DNA of 64,000 bases, from positions 1-64,000 of the forward strand of contig CAVYPA010000012.1 of the NCBI GenBank assembly GCA_963770295.1. Reading direction: 5' to 3'. Positions 61,976 through 64,000 of this stretch are shown one piece after another (position 1 is the first letter of the stretch; each line of letters opens with the position of its first letter). Source of the DNA: AWTP1-13 sp963770295 (GTDB taxonomy: Bacteria > Pseudomonadota > Alphaproteobacteria > Rhizobiales > Hyphomicrobiaceae). The notes under the pieces are model-generated. The model worked only from the letters and a program-made list of their open reading frames with translations. It had not been told where the DNA came from and did not search any database. Position numbers and translations under genes: made by a program.

Positions 61976-62728
61976 CTAACCCTTCCTTGGTGCGAAGAGC
62001 AAGAGCGTTCCGATCCGCTCGTAGCCCACGCGCGGGTACAGCAGCGCCCCCACGTGGCTCGCCGTCAGCACTGAACACTTCGCGCCGCGGGCGCGATCGT
62101 CGCGCAACATTCGGCACAACAGCGCCTGTCCAATCCCGCGCCGCCGATAGTCCGCGTTGACGTGCATGTCTGCGCACCAGGTAGCCCCGACCGCATCCAC
62201 GCTGCGTACCCGGCCCACGATTTCCTGCCCATCCAGCGCCACATACTGACGGAAAGGGGCGTCAGTCTCGAGTAGGCTCGGCAAGATGGGGCGTGTGCGC
62301 GTGGCCTGTGCCAAACGCGACGCCAGCTCGGGTGTTCGCACGCGTTCGATCGGCAGTGGAACCGGGACTTTGGGGATTCGCCGCAGCCGCTGCACGAAGA
62401 AACCCTCCGTGGCGAGCAGCCGATAGCCAAGGCATCGGTAAGCAGCTCGGGTTGCTTCGTCGGAGGCACCGCTCTCGACCATCGCGCCTACAAAGAAGCG
62501 CCCACGGCTGTGGCATCGCGCCACCGCATCCACTTTGTTTGCATCCACGTCGTAGGCGATCCATTCCTCCTTGCGATAGTCGCGAGGATTCTGGCGCGCC
62601 GCATCGCGCATGACCCAAAGGGAACGCATGCGGCGGACTTCATAGGGAAAGGTACGGCTCTTGCCGGCGCTGTGACCGCGCACGAACACCTCGATCGCAT
62701 ACTCAATCTCGCGCCGCCGGCTGTTCAT
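61976..62728 (-). CDS. GNAT N-acetyltransferase
   Basis: A 250-residue protein. The N-terminal part (MNSRRREIEYAIEVFVRGHS, FPYEVRRMRSLWVMRDAARQ) is helical and specific to this subgroup. The C-terminal GNAT domain has the acetyl-CoA-binding motif ADYRRRGIGQALLCRMLRDD, followed by GAKCSVLTASHVGALLYPRV and GYERIGTLLLF. ATG 62728 is preferred over 62800. Acceptor unknown; possibly an amino acid or antibiotic. Monocistronic. Confidence 0.85.
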   Translation of the reverse strand: MNSRRREIEYAIEVFVRGHSAGKSRTFPYEVRRMRSLWVMRDAARQNPRDYRKEEWIAYDVDANKVDAVARCHSRGRFFVGAMVESGASDEATRAAYRCLGYRLLATEGFFVQRLRRIPKVPVPLPIERVRTPELASRLAQATRTRPILPSLLETDAPFRQYVALDGQEIVGRVRSVDAVGATWCADMHVNADYRRRGIGQALLCRMLRDDRARGAKCSVLTASHVGALLYPRVGYERIGTLLLFAPRKG

Positions 62729-62796
62729 CGGAATACGGGCACGCCTAATGGGGGTTTGCTTGGGCAATGCAACACTCACGAGTTTCGGCCGGGTCA

Positions 62797-63238
62797 TCAA
62801 CTCGCAAACAAGCGGTGGGCGGTAAAAAAATCGAACACATTCGCGGCACCGCGGGCGTCACCTGGGTCGGCGCAAAATTGCGGCCACTGCGGCGGGGTGC
62901 GCTTAGGCCACGTCGGCACCAGGCCGAGCGCGAGACCGAGCAGCAAAAGCGCGTGCAAGACGAGGTCGGCTCGGGTTTGCGGGCCGATGCCGACGGCGAT
63001 CGTGAAAGTGCCAACGAGGGTGCCGAGAAAGGCGAAGGCCAAGGCGGCAGGACCGATGTGGCGCGCCCGCTGCGGCCAGCTCCAGGCGGCGACAGCCGGC
63101 ACGATGGCGATGACACCCTCTGCGGTTGCGGCGGGGCCGTGCTCCCAGCCGGGAAAACAAAATTCCAGCATGGCTCAACGACGCCAGAGCGAACACCGCC
63201 GCTGCGACGGCAAGAAGCAGCCGGATGACCATAGGCAT
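62797..63238 (-). pseudogene. small membrane protein, frameshifted
   Basis: A four-helix membrane protein of about 146 residues split by one extra T in a T run near 63156-63160. The N-terminal frame MPMVIRLLLAVAAAVFALAS ends with LSHAGILF; the downstream frame reads FPGWEHGPAATAEGVIAIVP, GPAALAFAFLGTLVGTFTIA and LVLHALLLLGLALGLVPTWP. Removing the T joins them (HAGILFPGWEHG). No named family. Either a recent pseudogene or a homopolymer error. Confidence 0.65.
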
Positions 63239-63407
63239 TGGCCCCCGCGCAAATCATGCCGGAGCGGCAGGCGTTGGATGAGCAAAAACCAAGCCGTCCC
63301 ACAAACGCCCAAAGCCGCCTTGGTGATCCCTCTCATGTCCTCTCGGGACGACGTCGCCTTCGCATTTTTCTTCGCCAACGAACCCTACTCGCCGGCGTTG
63401 CCTGGCG

Positions 63408-63800
63408 TTAGGGCTCCCAGCCACTGCTACCGTAGGGGCGCGTGATGATTTCCAGTAGGTGACCGTTCGGGTCCTCAAAATAGACGCCGCGTCCGCCATC
63501 GTGGCGGTTGACCTCACCCGGCTTTGTCCGCGCCGGGTCGGCCCAGTAGGTGCGACCCTGGTCCCGGATGCGCTCGAAGATTTCGTCAAATTCGGTCTCG
63601 CTGACCAGAAAGGCGAAGTGTCGTGACAAGATCTCGCCTTGCCTCTCCATAAAGTCGAGATTGACACCGTTGCTGGTAGCCACCACGTGAAACGGGCCCC
63701 ACGTCCTCGGTGGCGGCAAGCCCAGGATGCCGGCGAGAAAGGCCGCTGAGGCTTTGCTGTCGCTTGACCAAACGATCGTGTGATTGAACTCGACTGGCAT
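63408..63800 (-). CDS. VOC-family protein
   Basis: A 130-residue glyoxalase/fosfomycin-resistance-fold protein: MPVEFNHTIVWSSDSKASAA (metal His in NHTIVW), FHVVATSNGVNLDFMERQGE, HFAFLVSETEFDEIFERIRD and the C-terminal metal Glu in GVYFEDPNGHLLEIITRPYG. The repeat of two beta-alpha-beta-beta-beta units is complete. Start ATG 63800 with AGGTGAGGTGG upstream. Substrate unknown. Confidence 0.9.
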   Translation of the reverse strand: MPVEFNHTIVWSSDSKASAAFLAGILGLPPPRTWGPFHVVATSNGVNLDFMERQGEILSRHFAFLVSETEFDEIFERIRDQGRTYWADPARTKPGEVNRHDGGRGVYFEDPNGHLLEIITRPYGSSGWEP

Positions 63801-63934
63801 ATCGCCACCTCACCTTTCGCGTTTGACCTGACGGTCTGCCTTCTAACGATCGGCCGGGAGTCACGACGGTTGCCGTCAAATGCCTGCCAAAAGCACTGGT
63901 CGCGCGGCGTCGGAGGCGGTCTGCATCAGTCCCT

Positions 63935-64000
63935 TCACCGCAACCACCCGGTCGCTTCAGGCGGCACATCCCAGCCCAAGTCGACCTCGGCCTCGGTGAT
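63935..64000 (-). CDS. 3' end of a gene that continues past the window
   Basis: The last 21 codons of a minus-strand gene: ITEAEVDLGWDVPPEATGWL, then Arg and TGA. Natural composition and a clean stop, but too short to assign. The rest lies outside the window. Confidence 0.4.
   Translation of the reverse strand: MTEAEVDLGWDVPPEATGWLR

Overview
The window is GC-rich chromosomal DNA that looks like an alphaproteobacterium of the order Hyphomicrobiales (Bradyrhizobium/Rhodoplanes-like soil or water bacteria). This is inferred from gene content: a DUF6894 protein, a rpoZ/DUF1488/cold-shock cluster, NarL/FixJ-type regulation, a MarR-DoxX-GST module, many MmgE/PrpD proteins and solute-binding-protein transporters. 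No rRNA, tRNA, CRISPR array, insertion sequence or phage was recognised.

Layout. 0-20 kb is a sparse, decaying region: a TonB-dependent receptor, a deleted metallo-beta-lactamase-fold pseudogene, a small secreted Cys-rich protein, remnants of a phosphonate/selenate-type ABC transporter beside a frameshifted selD, a SNF2-type helicase with a Zn-ribbon partner, rpoZ with a DUF1488 gene and a broken cold-shock gene, a decayed EamA-CGNR pair, a monooxygenase-like gene with an in-frame stop, an amidohydrolase, a VOC protein and an intact MBL-fold hydrolase. 21-29 kb is a seven-gene plus-strand operon: methylaspartate ammonia-lyase, a family-5 solute-binding protein, an MmgE/PrpD protein and a complete DppBCDF-type transporter whose DppD is frameshifted. 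29.7-34.3 kb holds small orphan genes, a secreted protein built of 14-residue RDDLRDLL-type repeats and a Cys-rich/PRC-barrel protein. 34.5-43 kb has HrpB, a MarR regulator divergent from DoxX-GST with two palindromes between them, an unknown two-gene unit, an exported cyclase-family protein and a small HTH protein.

43-48 kb (minus strand) is a LysR regulator followed by a meta-cleavage cluster: type I extradiol dioxygenase, GalB-like 4-oxalomesaconate hydratase, RraA/LigK-type aldolase and a dihydroxyphthalate-decarboxylase-like solute-binding protein. It carries many single-base indels.

49.2-61.9 kb is the most interesting part: twelve intact, mostly overlapping minus-strand genes. They are a GntR regulator, an isocitrate-lyase/PEP-mutase-family lyase, an isochorismatase-like amidase, a complete Liv-type ABC transporter (SBP, H, M, G, F), two MmgE/PrpD proteins around a fumarate-reductase-like flavoprotein, and a dihydropyrimidinase-like cyclic amidohydrolase. 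Together they could import a cyclic amide or imide, open the ring, remove the amide, hydrate or rearrange the resulting unsaturated acid and cleave it to pyruvate-type products. I know of no described pathway with this set. The window ends with a GNAT protein, a frameshifted membrane protein, a VOC protein and the 3' end of one more gene.

Limits: no alignments could be run. Family calls rest on motifs and remembered family sequences, and several frameshifts could be sequencing errors rather than real mutations.
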